A stretch of DNA of 64,000 nucleotides from Paraburkholderia domus (GCF_905220705.1 NZ_CAJNAT010000001.1:682001-746000); one strand, 5' to 3'; numbered from the stretch's first letter, positions 54,943 through 63,908 are shown. The notes: generated by a model not told the origin, from the sequence alone. Translations and numbers: made by a program.

Positions 54943-54984
54943 GCATCGCAATATTTCTATCATTTGAAAGAAATATTGCGATGC
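54943..54984. promoter_or_regulatory. Perfect 16-bp inverted repeat between the first and second operon genes
   Basis: GCATCGCAATATTTCT (54943-54958) is repeated exactly inverted as AGAAATATTGCGATGC (54969-54984) across a 10-base loop. It sits in an AT-rich 249-base gap between the gene at 55052-55993 and the MBL gene, about 140 bases before the MBL start. It could be an operator for an internal promoter or an mRNA structure separating expression of the two parts. It lacks a T-run. Confidence 0.8.
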
Positions 54985-55051
54985 GCGCCACCTGCTTCGG
55001 TCAATTCGACCGTTTCCAGACAGTCCCGGCGCGAGCGGCGCACGCATTCAA

Positions 55052-55993
55052 TTACGCAGCGCTTGCAGCGGGGCGAGCCAGAATTTCCGCCAAGGCGTCG
55101 AACCACTTGCGGTCGTGAATCAATCGCGCGTCGTGCGCCGAGGCAGACAGAATTTGCGCTTTCGTCATCTGCGAGACGATTTCCCAGTTCGCATGAGCGA
55201 GCACGTAAGTGGCGTTGTTGGTGAACCGGCTTTCCAGGATGCAGATACCCGTGCGCGGGAACCCGAATACGACGTAGTCGTCGAATCCCCCCAAACCGAC
55301 GGCGATAAATTCCGGGGCGTATTTGCCAACTTCATTGAAGCGCGCCGCGACCACTTCGCGGCTCTTGCCGCGGCTCTTTTCGATGACGGTCTCGAGCGAC
55401 GGCCACGCCGACTTCCACGGGTTCTTGCCAGACGGCAAGAGCTTCCAATTGAGGCGGCGCATCCGCACATCCACCGACGGGCTCATCGACGTATCGAGCA
55501 CCTCAAACGAGCCGAACTGCTCGACGAGCATGTTCGCCGTGTTCGTCGCAGCGGCGGTCTGCGCATCCGTACGTTCGAACGGACCGGCCACCATGCAGTG
55601 CGCGCCGCCGGGGTCAGCCGAGACAACGACCTCGATGGAGTACGGCAGAACCTTCGTGCGCGGATAGCGGTAGTACGGAACATCCTTGACCTCGGTCACC
55701 TCGACCTCACGGTCGCCGTGCCGCTGCGTATAAGTCCAACTAATCTGGCGGTACGCAGTCTCTTTCGGCTGGTCGCGATGAACAATGTCGAAGCCATTGG
55801 CGTTTCGACGGCTCGCCGCGCCGCGCGCCGGCGGCAGCAGGCGTTCGCCGACGACCAGCGGGCTCGAAAAGCCCAGAGTCGCCAGACGGCGAACATGCTC
55901 GGGGCGCACGCGCACGCCGAGGTAGTATTTTTTGCCTTCGGGGAGATGCGACAGGTAACGATTGATGTCGCGCGTCTTGCGTTCTACTATCAT
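55052..55993 (-). CDS. Uncharacterised first gene of the E2-E1-JAB operon
   Basis: This 313-residue soluble protein begins MIVERKTRDINRYLSHLPEG and runs on with KKYYLGVRVRPEHVRRLATL. The middle has an acidic/aromatic stretch (REVEVTEVKDVPYYRYPRTK), and the end is alanine-rich. I find no nucleotidyltransferase, ubiquitin-like glycine tail or catalytic motif. GAGGA seven bases upstream supports the ATG at 55993; ATGs at 56011 and 56044 are also in frame. Being first in the operon, it may be the sensor or the conjugation target; neither is shown by the sequence. Confidence 0.78.
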   Translation of the reverse strand: MIVERKTRDINRYLSHLPEGKKYYLGVRVRPEHVRRLATLGFSSPLVVGERLLPPARGAASRRNANGFDIVHRDQPKETAYRQISWTYTQRHGDREVEVTEVKDVPYYRYPRTKVLPYSIEVVVSADPGGAHCMVAGPFERTDAQTAAATNTANMLVEQFGSFEVLDTSMSPSVDVRMRRLNWKLLPSGKNPWKSAWPSLETVIEKSRGKSREVVAARFNEVGKYAPEFIAVGLGGFDDYVVFGFPRTGICILESRFTNNATYVLAHANWEIVSQMTKAQILSASAHDARLIHDRKWFDALAEILARPAASAA

Positions 55994-56155
55994 CGGATTG
56001 TCCTCGCTCATCGGGAGCGGCGAAGCGCCAAATGCTTCGCCCATACTCAGTAAGACTCTTCAGAGAGGCGGCACGGACGTCACAACAAAAATTTTTTCGC
56101 GGCGTCCGTAGAGCGCGCCCGGAGAGTCTTTACTAATAACGGGAGTTCGGGAGCT

Positions 56156-56746
56156 ATGAGAGAAGCCCTCGACAGTGACGACCGCCTGAGTCCGGCGGAG
56201 GTCAAGCAGGAACTGGAGAATATGTCGCCGGCCGATTGGGTCCGCGTCGAACGGATTGCCAAACGAGCGTACGCCGGGATGGGTGCCGCATCGCATGAGG
56301 ACCTGCTGCAGGAAGCTTGCGCAAAGCTCCTCGGCGGGGAGCGAGTCTGGCACCGCGGATACACGGCCGTTCCGGCTATTGCATCCGTGCTGGACAGCAT
56401 GGCCAGTAACGCTCGGAAGCGTGAAGCGAACGGTCCAATCGACGCAAACGCTGTTGTCGAGAGCAGTGACGTCATGGATGCGACCGAACTGCTCGTCCGT
56501 AACGTCGAGCCGGTTCAGACTCTCAGCCCCGAGGTCGCGACATCCGATGCCGAGCAAGCGGCCCGGGTGGAGATGCTGCTCGCAGATGATGTGGAGGCAG
56601 CACTGGTCGCATGGGAATGGGCTGCGGGTAGACGCGGCAAAGAAGCTGCCGGAGCACTTCAAATGGACAAGAATCAATACGAGGCCGCCCGTAAGCGGCT
56701 AATCCGGAAGCTTGAAACGATGGAAGACGAAAGGAGGAACGGATGA
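56156..56746 (+). CDS. Sigma-70-like (ECF-type) factor
   Basis: This 196-residue protein contains DWVRVERIAKRAYAGMGAAS, then a HEDLLQEACAKLLGG segment. That is the sigma region 2.1-2.2 pattern in which the DLLQE helix contacts RNA polymerase. The C-terminal part (AAGALQMDKNQYEAARKRLI) resembles a region-4 helix-turn-helix. It is divergent from the conjugation operon and translationally coupled (ATGA) to the next gene. It could turn on the neighbouring operon or itself when released from an inhibitor. GGGAGCT precedes the ATG. Its target promoters are not identifiable here. Confidence 0.75.
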   Translation: MREALDSDDRLSPAEVKQELENMSPADWVRVERIAKRAYAGMGAASHEDLLQEACAKLLGGERVWHRGYTAVPAIASVLDSMASNARKREANGPIDANAVVESSDVMDATELLVRNVEPVQTLSPEVATSDAEQAARVEMLLADDVEAALVAWEWAAGRRGKEAAGALQMDKNQYEAARKRLIRKLETMEDERRNG

Positions 56747-57132
56747 GCGCATCGCGCAAGCCCCAGTTCTCGTCGAGCTTTCTCGAGTCGTACACGTACG
56801 AGCTGATGTCGATGCCCGACGAGGAAATCCTCGAAGGCCAGGATATAGACGCGGTGAAACAGAGAGCAGCCAACCGTATTGCGGCCGCGAATCAGGATGC
56901 CGGGCGCAAACGATTGGCCGCAGCAAAAGCACGTCTTCAGAAACAAGATGAGCCTGTAGCCGCACAGTCGTCGGCGTCGCTAGATGAAATGAAGGCCTAT
57001 ATACGCGACGCAGCGAACGATGGTCAAGTCACCCTCGCCGCTCGCCAGCTCAGCGAGATGTCGGAAGCCGACACTCGACGGCTTTACGCCCAGCTCAAGC
57101 AGCTCCAAGATGGACAAGGAGGTAACAAATGA
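56743..57132 (+). CDS. Small coiled-coil protein between sigma-like factor and protease
   Basis: This 129-residue hydrophilic protein has an acidic start (SFLESYTYELMSMPDEEILE), then an alanine/lysine-rich helix that looks like a coiled coil (AANRIAAANQDAGRKRLAAA), and a second helical part. There is no membrane segment. GGAGGAACGG before the ATG is a strong ribosome site. It overlaps both neighbours by four bases. By position it could be an anti-sigma factor or the substrate of the ImmA/IrrE protease, but neither role can be read from the sequence alone. Confidence 0.8.
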   Translation: MSASRKPQFSSSFLESYTYELMSMPDEEILEGQDIDAVKQRAANRIAAANQDAGRKRLAAAKARLQKQDEPVAAQSSASLDEMKAYIRDAANDGQVTLAARQLSEMSEADTRRLYAQLKQLQDGQGGNK

Positions 57133-57962
57133 CCCCCGGCCAGCGCGCCGAGGCACTTATCGCCGAGTTTGGCATCTCGTCCCCGTCGGAGCTTGACGTT
57201 GAAGCCATCGCGTGCGACGCCGGAATGGACGTTCGATATGAACAGCTTGACGGCTGTGAGGCAACACTCGTAGGAGTCAACAACCAGGCAATCGCAACCA
57301 TCCGGCCGTCAGGGAACCGCGGGCGAGAGAGATTTTCCGCGTCACATGAACTCGGGCATTGGATTATGCACCGCGGGAAGTCGTTCCGCTGCCGCGTCGA
57401 TGACCAAAGCGCAAACCTGGCGTCGGACGCGACGCTAGAGAAGGAAGCTGATAGCTACGCAGCCCACTTGCTGATGCCGCGCTATCTGTTCGACCCTGCC
57501 ATCCGGTCGGGAACGAAGATTCCAACCTTCAAGCACATCGGGGAGGTTGCCCAGGCATTCGAAGTCAGCGTCGCAGCTGCCATCATCCGCATGGCTGAAG
57601 TCGACTCCTTGCCTATAATCGTCGCCTGCTATGACGGACGCGGAATTCGCTGGCGCGCGTTTGCCCCTCATGTTCCGAGACGGTGGCGGCTTGTACAAAC
57701 GCTTCACGAAGACAGCTTTGCCTACGACATCGTGAATGGTGTCGAGTCAAAGCAGTGTTCCGGAAAGCAGGAAGCAGCAGCGTGGTTCTCAAACGATGAC
57801 GCGGAGAGCTTCGAAGTGCACGAAAACGCGATGCCAGGTCGCCCGGGAGAAATTCTGGTGATGCTGTATCTCAGCGATACCGAGATGTTTGAGTCACCCT
57901 TCGAGCGCAGGTCCGAAGGGCGTTATCAAGATAACCCGAGCTTTGGCAGGCGGTCTCGTTAA
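57129..57962 (+). CDS. ImmA/IrrE-family zinc metallopeptidase
   Basis: This 277-residue protein has the zinc site SASHELGHWIM (His73, Glu74, His77) and a downstream EKEADSYAAHLLMPRYLF whose glutamate is the third ligand. ImmA cleaves the ICEBs1 repressor and IrrE cleaves DdrO, so the family destroys regulatory proteins in response to damage or phage. AAGGAGGTAACAA before the ATG is a near-perfect ribosome site. It is the last of three coupled genes, which suggests it acts on a product of that operon. The C-terminal 120 residues may sense the signal. Confidence 0.88.
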   Translation: MTPGQRAEALIAEFGISSPSELDVEAIACDAGMDVRYEQLDGCEATLVGVNNQAIATIRPSGNRGRERFSASHELGHWIMHRGKSFRCRVDDQSANLASDATLEKEADSYAAHLLMPRYLFDPAIRSGTKIPTFKHIGEVAQAFEVSVAAAIIRMAEVDSLPIIVACYDGRGIRWRAFAPHVPRRWRLVQTLHEDSFAYDIVNGVESKQCSGKQEAAAWFSNDDAESFEVHENAMPGRPGEILVMLYLSDTEMFESPFERRSEGRYQDNPSFGRRSR

Positions 57963-58128
57963 GGCAGGCAACAAAAGAAGACCCGACCGCGCGACCTAGG
58001 CCCTCTTCCCAGTATCCGCCTTCTACCGGTCATCGGGCGGGTCGGACCAGCTCGTCAAAGACGAGCCTCTCTAGGGGAATGCTACCTGGTCACGCGTTGA
58101 CATTCCACGCCTTCGTCTGGGCGCACAC

Positions 58129-58794
58129 CTAGCTTTTGCCACCCAGAATGCCCCGGTGAGCCCGAAGCCAATCAAAAAATGGCGACGCCAAACGGTGCTC
58201 AACTATTACGTTGTTTCGCAATTTCGCCCGGTCTATAAATCTCTCGCCATCAGCATCGACTAAAACGAAGTCTTCGATATACGTCAACAATGCATGGAGC
58301 GCCTGACACGTCAGCGCGTGCCGATTCTGCAACTCCTCGATGGACCGGCGTTCCGCATCACCGCCCGTCAACAAGACTTCACTTTCTCGATTGCGTTCCT
58401 CTTCTTTCCTCCGTTCAGTCTCCTGATACAGAATTTTCAGTCGCTCGTTTTCACGCCGAAGATTGGTAATTTCTAACCGCTCTTTGAAATTCTCGACTTC
58501 AGGCCTCCCGGAGAATCCGTCACCTTTTCCATTTTTATGGTTCGTGATATTAGCTACCGCCATAAACCCCACCAACTTTACCTTGTATTTTTGATTTCTC
58601 AGCAATGTTGATTTGCTGCAGGGCTTTCCCTCCGCGATTGAGAGATGCTCTGCTAGTGCCTCTGCCAGGGCCGTCACATGAGGAAATCCAAGTTTTCTTT
58701 TTTTTGCGAGATGGAGATAATTTTGAATTATTTTCGCCCTGGCATCCTGATTGTCATCTTGAAACTTTTTAAAGGTGTTTATATTATTATTCAT
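58129..58794 (-). CDS. Accessory protein of the tyrosine-recombinase trio (TnpC-like)
   Basis: This 221-residue soluble protein has a helical, charged middle with a coiled coil (ERLEITNLRRENERLKILYQ, then ETERRKEEERNRE). It starts MNNNINTFKK and overlaps the 1164-residue gene by eight bases (ATGAATAA). A third small component downstream of two recombinases matches the layout of Tn554-type TnpA-TnpB-TnpC modules. Its role there is to assist recombination. It is AT-richer than genes to its left, like the rest of the trio. Confidence 0.8.
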   Translation of the reverse strand: MNNNINTFKKFQDDNQDARAKIIQNYLHLAKKRKLGFPHVTALAEALAEHLSIAEGKPCSKSTLLRNQKYKVKLVGFMAVANITNHKNGKGDGFSGRPEVENFKERLEITNLRRENERLKILYQETERRKEEERNRESEVLLTGGDAERRSIEELQNRHALTCQALHALLTYIEDFVLVDADGERFIDRAKLRNNVIVEHRLASPFFDWLRAHRGILGGKS

Positions 58795-61700
58795 GGCTAT
58801 CGCCCTTACCGACAAGACCAAGGCGTACCGGCATGGCACTTTCCGGCAACGCTCCATTTATAATTGCATCCAACGACTCAATGGTAAGCGAGTTCGCCTC
58901 CACCAGCGTGCGAATCAGCCCAGCGCACTCTGCGGCCGGCGCGACGCAAGTTTGCATTGAAAACGCCTCACTGGCCCGGCCGCCGAGTGCAAGCAGCGTA
59001 CGCCGAAGAATATCAAATCGTGCTCGAATAACTGGATTATCAAGAGTCGGATATGCAACGCATTCATCCAATCGCAGCAATGTATAGGAAGTGAGGTTGG
59101 ATGGCGACTGCACTCTTTTTAGTTGTCGAGTAATAATTTCCGGTTTTTGCACAATCCATCGCCGGGTTTCTTCACCCGATTTTACTTTCTCATATATCGT
59201 ATATAGGAGCTCCTCATTTACCTTCCAACCAGCAAGTTCCTCGCCTACTCGAAGGCGCTCTGCTTCCAGCTCGTCTAATTCACCAGCGCTATACGTTGGT
59301 GGGTCCGTCTTCATAGCACCCACCAACTTTCCAGTCAGTGAATCTAGTTCTTCCTGCATCGAATGGACTTTAGCTGATACTGCCGGTGCATGGTCAATCG
59401 ACCGAACTGCGTATTCGCATAAGCCGCATCGACCAATGCCTCTCCAACGTTTTATCACGTCCGGCGGACAAACATTTCCAAACGGACAGATTTCTGTCTT
59501 GTTTTCTACCGCATTTGCAGCGTTAGTCTCGCGGAGGACGTCGAGACCATTTTTTCCATTTTCGTTGATGGTTAGGCTCATACAGCCATATGAAATCAAC
59601 GTTTCCTCCAGGTTCTCTCGAAGGCTTTCCGCTAGCCGGGAATTTACTGCCCCGGCGTCAATGAAGTTTGGGCTACCCGGTCGCTGGTGACCTTCTACGC
59701 CTAGCGGTCCGCTGCTGAAACCTTTCTTTCGAAGGGCCATTGCTTGGTGTACGCGAGCATCTTCCAGAAATGATGGTTCGATTTTCGTATAATAGAAGAC
59801 CGATGTTCTTTTTTGACCCGTTATGGCTTTGCCAATCAGCTCCGCGGGCAAAAATTGTACATTTTGCGAAACAACAGAAATTCTCGAGCTATGCGGCGTT
59901 ATATTTGTCGCGAGACCAAGTTCGCATACAGTTGCCCTATTGTCATCGCAAAATTGGCCATAACTCAGCCTCCGTTCCTTTATATTCGGATTGTTGAACC
60001 CTACATTCGGAGGCACCAGTTCACATAACTTCACAAGTCCGTTTACTCCCAATTCCGGCAACATACCGTGTAGCCCAGCCATTAGCGACTTCCACACGGT
60101 TTCGTAGCGACTGTCGTTATGCGGCCTACCATCACGATAAGAGGAAAATAGAGGTACGATTTTCTCCCATTTAGTATTTTGATTGTTATTATAGAAAATT
60201 CCATCGTTAAATCCCGGTTCATCAATCAACTTACGCCATGAACGCTGAGCCCTGAGAACTTCAATGACCTCAATATTTACGTGTGGAGTCCATGCGCCGG
60301 CCATCGTCTTATCGGTATTGACATAAAGCAAAGTGAAGTCACCATGGCTGACATTTACCAATCTGTCAAACGTATCGACATCCAACCATTGAATATGGTT
60401 ATGCCTCAACCCAGTATAAAGTGCAACAATTATCTGATTCAGCGCATGCGGTTGCGGCAGTAAGCAGTAATCCGCTTTACCCCCCACTTTAACTCTAAAA
60501 TTGCTTAGCGCCAAACAGTCTGGAATAAAGCGCAGGGGTATCGCCTTCCCATTAACGAAAAGCACAGGTATTGAAATACCAAACAATTCTGCCAACTCGA
60601 ATGTGTCCAGAATGGTGCGACGACGGATGCATCGCCGCAAAACAGCACCATTCAACTCGCCCGACAACAACCGCTCCAAAATCACATAAAGATGTGCCTG
60701 AATCGCCTCTGTATAGGACAACAATGTCCCAAACAAAATCGAAGGGATAGGCGGCTTGTTTGAATTTGCATAACGGGAAGTGGGTGGGAAATCTTCTCTA
60801 GGCAGAGGCTGCTTGAACCCTGCGCACCCCGGCAATCTGTCTGCGTTGTTCTCTAAGAATTCAAAAAATCTTTCAAGCTGAATTAATGTTCCATAGTAGG
60901 AGTTATTTACCCACTCACGGTTATCCCGCATAGTGTCCATCAACTCAAAGAAAGTTAATGGCATTGACTCAGCGACGCTCAAAAGTCGGCTAATAAACAC
61001 ACTTGCCGCAAGCTTTTTCGGCTCATCAGGAAATTCAAATTTAGCTTCAGGATGTCTTTCAAACCAATAAGGAAGATACCAAAATAAATAAATATTCAGC
61101 CATCCAATTGCCCTTCGAAGCTCTCCTGTAGATTCCGTGCGAATTTTTTCTAAAAAGACTCTTTCTAGGATAACCCACGTCTTAGAAAATTCTTTAATGT
61201 TACAGTTGAGGCCTGGGAGGGTTGTCGTTTTCTCCAAGATTTCCAAGCTTGCGTTAGCGATGGGTTGCATCCGGAGTGCCTCTTCGATGACGTCAATGTC
61301 ATCTCGGCCGCAAAATCGCTCAAGTATTTTAGGGTCTACGGCTGAGCGCAGGGGGCGAGGACGGCTTCGTTTCGGAACATTTGAGAATGCGCTGGATTTT
61401 TTTATTTTTGAATATTGCGCTCCTTTGCTTTTCTTCGCAACATTTCCTTCGACGGGAACCATTTTCTGCCTACGGTCGCTCAATTTATCCGACCAGTCGG
61501 ATACCGAAATTCCGAAATCGCTCCCAAACCTTTTCCCGAGAACATCAATCAACATACGGTAAGGTGGCGCAGTGAAGACACCAAAATTCCCCGCATGTTC
61601 GCCCTTTTCCTTAAGTTCCATAAGCTCTTCTACATTTGCGTCCTGCGGTCTGTGCCAACCGGTCGCAAGTAAAAGCTTAGTACCATAGGAGAGAAAATAC

Positions 61701-62281
61701 TCGCGCCCCTTCCTACCGTTCGAAATCGAGGCAAATGCTGGGTGCGGGAGTTCGTCAGATTGTGAATTTAAGGTCCGTATAAATGACAGCAGGCTCGAAC
61801 ATAACTCAGACCCAATCTCTAGCCGCCGCCCTTCCTCGCCTATACTTGGCCAATCAAAAGAAAAAGGGAGCACAATGCATTTCTGTCTATGCAACGAAAG
61901 GAGAAACAGGCAAGCCCCTTTCTTCATCCGCGCGGCGTATGTTCGCTTATAGGCAAACTCACCTTCCGAGGGCGCAAGTGTGAATTTATAAAATTGCTCC
62001 GGCGTTACGTCAAATGTTCCGCCCATTGCGATATCAAAAGCATTTTGCACATATTCGACTCCGAACCTTACATCCTCCCTCGCTAAGGTTTTATATAAGA
62101 TAAATTTTGGAAAGCCACCCATCGGGTACGCTTTCGTTGTAACTTCCGCAAGGTCGATGTCGTTTAATTGATATTTATCGAGCAGTGTATCTGCTGCCTC
62201 ATAAAGAGCTCGGCGGACATTTCTGTGCAATCGCTTCCCGTGCTGGAGAAAAACAGGTTCTTGACGATAGGGATTTATCAT
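58787..62281 (-). CDS. Large tyrosine-recombinase-related protein of the trio (TnpB-like)
   Basis: This 1164-residue protein has a degenerate tyrosine-recombinase core in its second half: LYTGLRHNHIQWLD (arginine near residue 624), TPHSSRISVVS (His-x-x-Arg near 797) and SVFYYTK (tyrosine near 830). The usual GH motif reads TGQ. Cysteines near 975-1000 could bind metal. The N-terminal half may bind DNA ends. The ATG overlaps the stop of the first recombinase gene. The protein is AT-rich for this genome, indicating transfer. Its function is inferred from synteny with other integrase trios. Confidence 0.82.
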   Translation of the reverse strand: MINPYRQEPVFLQHGKRLHRNVRRALYEAADTLLDKYQLNDIDLAEVTTKAYPMGGFPKFILYKTLAREDVRFGVEYVQNAFDIAMGGTFDVTPEQFYKFTLAPSEGEFAYKRTYAARMKKGACLFLLSLHRQKCIVLPFSFDWPSIGEEGRRLEIGSELCSSLLSFIRTLNSQSDELPHPAFASISNGRKGREYFLSYGTKLLLATGWHRPQDANVEELMELKEKGEHAGNFGVFTAPPYRMLIDVLGKRFGSDFGISVSDWSDKLSDRRQKMVPVEGNVAKKSKGAQYSKIKKSSAFSNVPKRSRPRPLRSAVDPKILERFCGRDDIDVIEEALRMQPIANASLEILEKTTTLPGLNCNIKEFSKTWVILERVFLEKIRTESTGELRRAIGWLNIYLFWYLPYWFERHPEAKFEFPDEPKKLAASVFISRLLSVAESMPLTFFELMDTMRDNREWVNNSYYGTLIQLERFFEFLENNADRLPGCAGFKQPLPREDFPPTSRYANSNKPPIPSILFGTLLSYTEAIQAHLYVILERLLSGELNGAVLRRCIRRRTILDTFELAELFGISIPVLFVNGKAIPLRFIPDCLALSNFRVKVGGKADYCLLPQPHALNQIIVALYTGLRHNHIQWLDVDTFDRLVNVSHGDFTLLYVNTDKTMAGAWTPHVNIEVIEVLRAQRSWRKLIDEPGFNDGIFYNNNQNTKWEKIVPLFSSYRDGRPHNDSRYETVWKSLMAGLHGMLPELGVNGLVKLCELVPPNVGFNNPNIKERRLSYGQFCDDNRATVCELGLATNITPHSSRISVVSQNVQFLPAELIGKAITGQKRTSVFYYTKIEPSFLEDARVHQAMALRKKGFSSGPLGVEGHQRPGSPNFIDAGAVNSRLAESLRENLEETLISYGCMSLTINENGKNGLDVLRETNAANAVENKTEICPFGNVCPPDVIKRWRGIGRCGLCEYAVRSIDHAPAVSAKVHSMQEELDSLTGKLVGAMKTDPPTYSAGELDELEAERLRVGEELAGWKVNEELLYTIYEKVKSGEETRRWIVQKPEIITRQLKRVQSPSNLTSYTLLRLDECVAYPTLDNPVIRARFDILRRTLLALGGRASEAFSMQTCVAPAAECAGLIRTLVEANSLTIESLDAIINGALPESAMPVRLGLVGKGDSHE

Positions 62282-63684
62282 TGCATCCGTTTTTTGTCGT
62301 TGGCTATTTGAGCCTCAAGTTTGCTGACCTGCGAGTGCAATGCTTGCAACTTCATTTCTAATAAAGAATGAGGCATGCCACCGCAGTAAACCAACGCATT
62401 CGCATATTCAAGCTCCTGCCTTAACAAATCTTTATCATAGCGCGCATATACTCGCGTATATTTCTCGCATTTATGCCCCATAATCTGTTGCACGACAGCG
62501 AGACTCAGACCATGTTCTCCATTTCTGCAAGGGAAGTAGTTCAACAAATAAATCCCGTAAGCATGCCTCAAAGAGTGCGGGCCAGCTAAGGCAATCGGGA
62601 TACCCGCGGCTGCGACAGTTCGCTTAAAAATTGTTCTTCGATAGCTTGCGTCTGATAAAAAGTAAGCCTCGCCGACATCGGCACCGGAATCGCTCTGAAA
62701 AACGAAACTATGTCGCCCGTGGGCGATATATTCAGTCGCGAGATATCGTTCAAGCTCCTCAAAGAAAATCGATGCGAATGGTTCAATGAAAAATGTCTCT
62801 GATGTCGCCCTTCCCTTCCAGCATAGTAAATCTCTCTGAGCCTGTGAAAGGTACAGGTAGCTTGCGTGGTTTCTTCTTTGAGAGGGACTTTTCAATTTTA
62901 TTTCACGATTTTCGACATCGATATCTTCAAAAAGAATCTGTATCGCCTCGTGAATCCTGCAGCCAGTTCCCGCTACCAATGCATAAAGAGCTTTATCTCG
63001 ATGGGTTGGCAAGCACTGGAGGAAATCCACTATCCTATCGAAGGGGAAGGCTCGAGAGTCATCGTAGACATATTCGCCGCCTGATGTCGGCAGCAATGTT
63101 GCGTCAATGAGCTTCGGCCCTCCCGCAACTACGCTCGCGAGCATCGAGTTGGAAGCTATCGCCGCTCGCTGCGCCGAAGGAATTGGCAGCCGTCCTTGGC
63201 TAGGGACAAAAGGGTCTGGGCTTGCGGAGACGTCTAGCTGTATGACTTGAGCCCTCGATAATTCGAGAAGCTCGCCACGAAGTCGTTCTGATAATTGTAG
63301 GAATTTGCGGATGGCTGCATGTGCAACCGCCGACGTTTTTGGACTCACGTGACTGGACGGTCTGCTCTGGCTCACCAACGCAGCAATTTCGCTTCCGGAC
63401 GCGCCCCCCGTAACAAGGTATTCGTCGTAAGCATCGATGGCATCCAAGATATCGGATTGCGTCGCGCAGTGCCCTTTGGCCTGCATGATTCGGATGAATT
63501 CAAGGAGATAGTCGATGAAGTAGGCGACAGAGCGACAGTAGACTTTACGCGTATTGCTGCTGTGCTTCCGGATTAGAGAGCGGGCGAAAACTTCGAATAC
63601 TCCGAGATATTTGCCCTCCGGCCCGACCAGCCGCCAAGGCAGCTTCCCGTGTATCGGCTCTATCAGCGTAACGTGATGAAGCAT
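62278..63684 (-). CDS. Tyrosine recombinase, first of the trio (TnpA-like integrase)
   Basis: This 468-residue recombinase has all catalytic residues: Arg243 (GTGCRIHEA), His370-x-x-Arg373 (GPHSLRHAYG), His404 (MGHKCEKY) and the nucleophile Tyr413 (RVYARYD). The N-terminal 180 residues contain the SAM-like DNA-binding domain. GGAG lies eight bases before the ATG at 63684; an upstream in-frame GTG at 63753 is less likely. It overlaps the next gene by four bases. Its position 148 bases from a tRNA-Arg fits an integrase that inserts the island at that tRNA. Confidence 0.88.
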   Translation of the reverse strand: MLHHVTLIEPIHGKLPWRLVGPEGKYLGVFEVFARSLIRKHSSNTRKVYCRSVAYFIDYLLEFIRIMQAKGHCATQSDILDAIDAYDEYLVTGGASGSEIAALVSQSRPSSHVSPKTSAVAHAAIRKFLQLSERLRGELLELSRAQVIQLDVSASPDPFVPSQGRLPIPSAQRAAIASNSMLASVVAGGPKLIDATLLPTSGGEYVYDDSRAFPFDRIVDFLQCLPTHRDKALYALVAGTGCRIHEAIQILFEDIDVENREIKLKSPSQRRNHASYLYLSQAQRDLLCWKGRATSETFFIEPFASIFFEELERYLATEYIAHGRHSFVFQSDSGADVGEAYFLSDASYRRTIFKRTVAAAGIPIALAGPHSLRHAYGIYLLNYFPCRNGEHGLSLAVVQQIMGHKCEKYTRVYARYDKDLLRQELEYANALVYCGGMPHSLLEMKLQALHSQVSKLEAQIANDKKRMQ

Positions 63685-63831
63685 CGGGTACTCCAAACAT
63701 GCACTTGGAGCCAAATTAGCATTGCCTAAGGACAAATCTGTGCGGCACCGCACATTTCAAATTGACAAACTTTGGAGAAGAAAAAAAACAAGAGGACCAA
63801 ATCCCATATGTGATTGATTTTATGGGGAAAT

Positions 63832-63908
63832 TGGCCCGCCCTACACGATTCGAACGTGTGACCTACGGCTTAGAAGGCCGTTGCTCTATCCGTCTGAGCT
63901 AAGGGCGG
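63832..63908 (-). tRNA. tRNA-Arg (anticodon TCT)
   Basis: The minus strand folds to a complete tRNA. The 7-bp acceptor is CCGCCCT/AGGGCGG. The D-arm is GCTCAGACGGATAGAGC. The anticodon stem is ACGGC/GCCGT with loop CTTCTAA (anticodon TCT, arginine). The T-arm is ACACG TTCGAAT CGTGT. The discriminator is G, then an encoded CCA at the 3' end. Confidence 0.95.

Noticed and set aside
55115..56053. Plus-strand 312-residue Arg/Ala-rich frame
   Set aside because: Antisense of the first operon gene; composition is shadow-like and no start signal is present.
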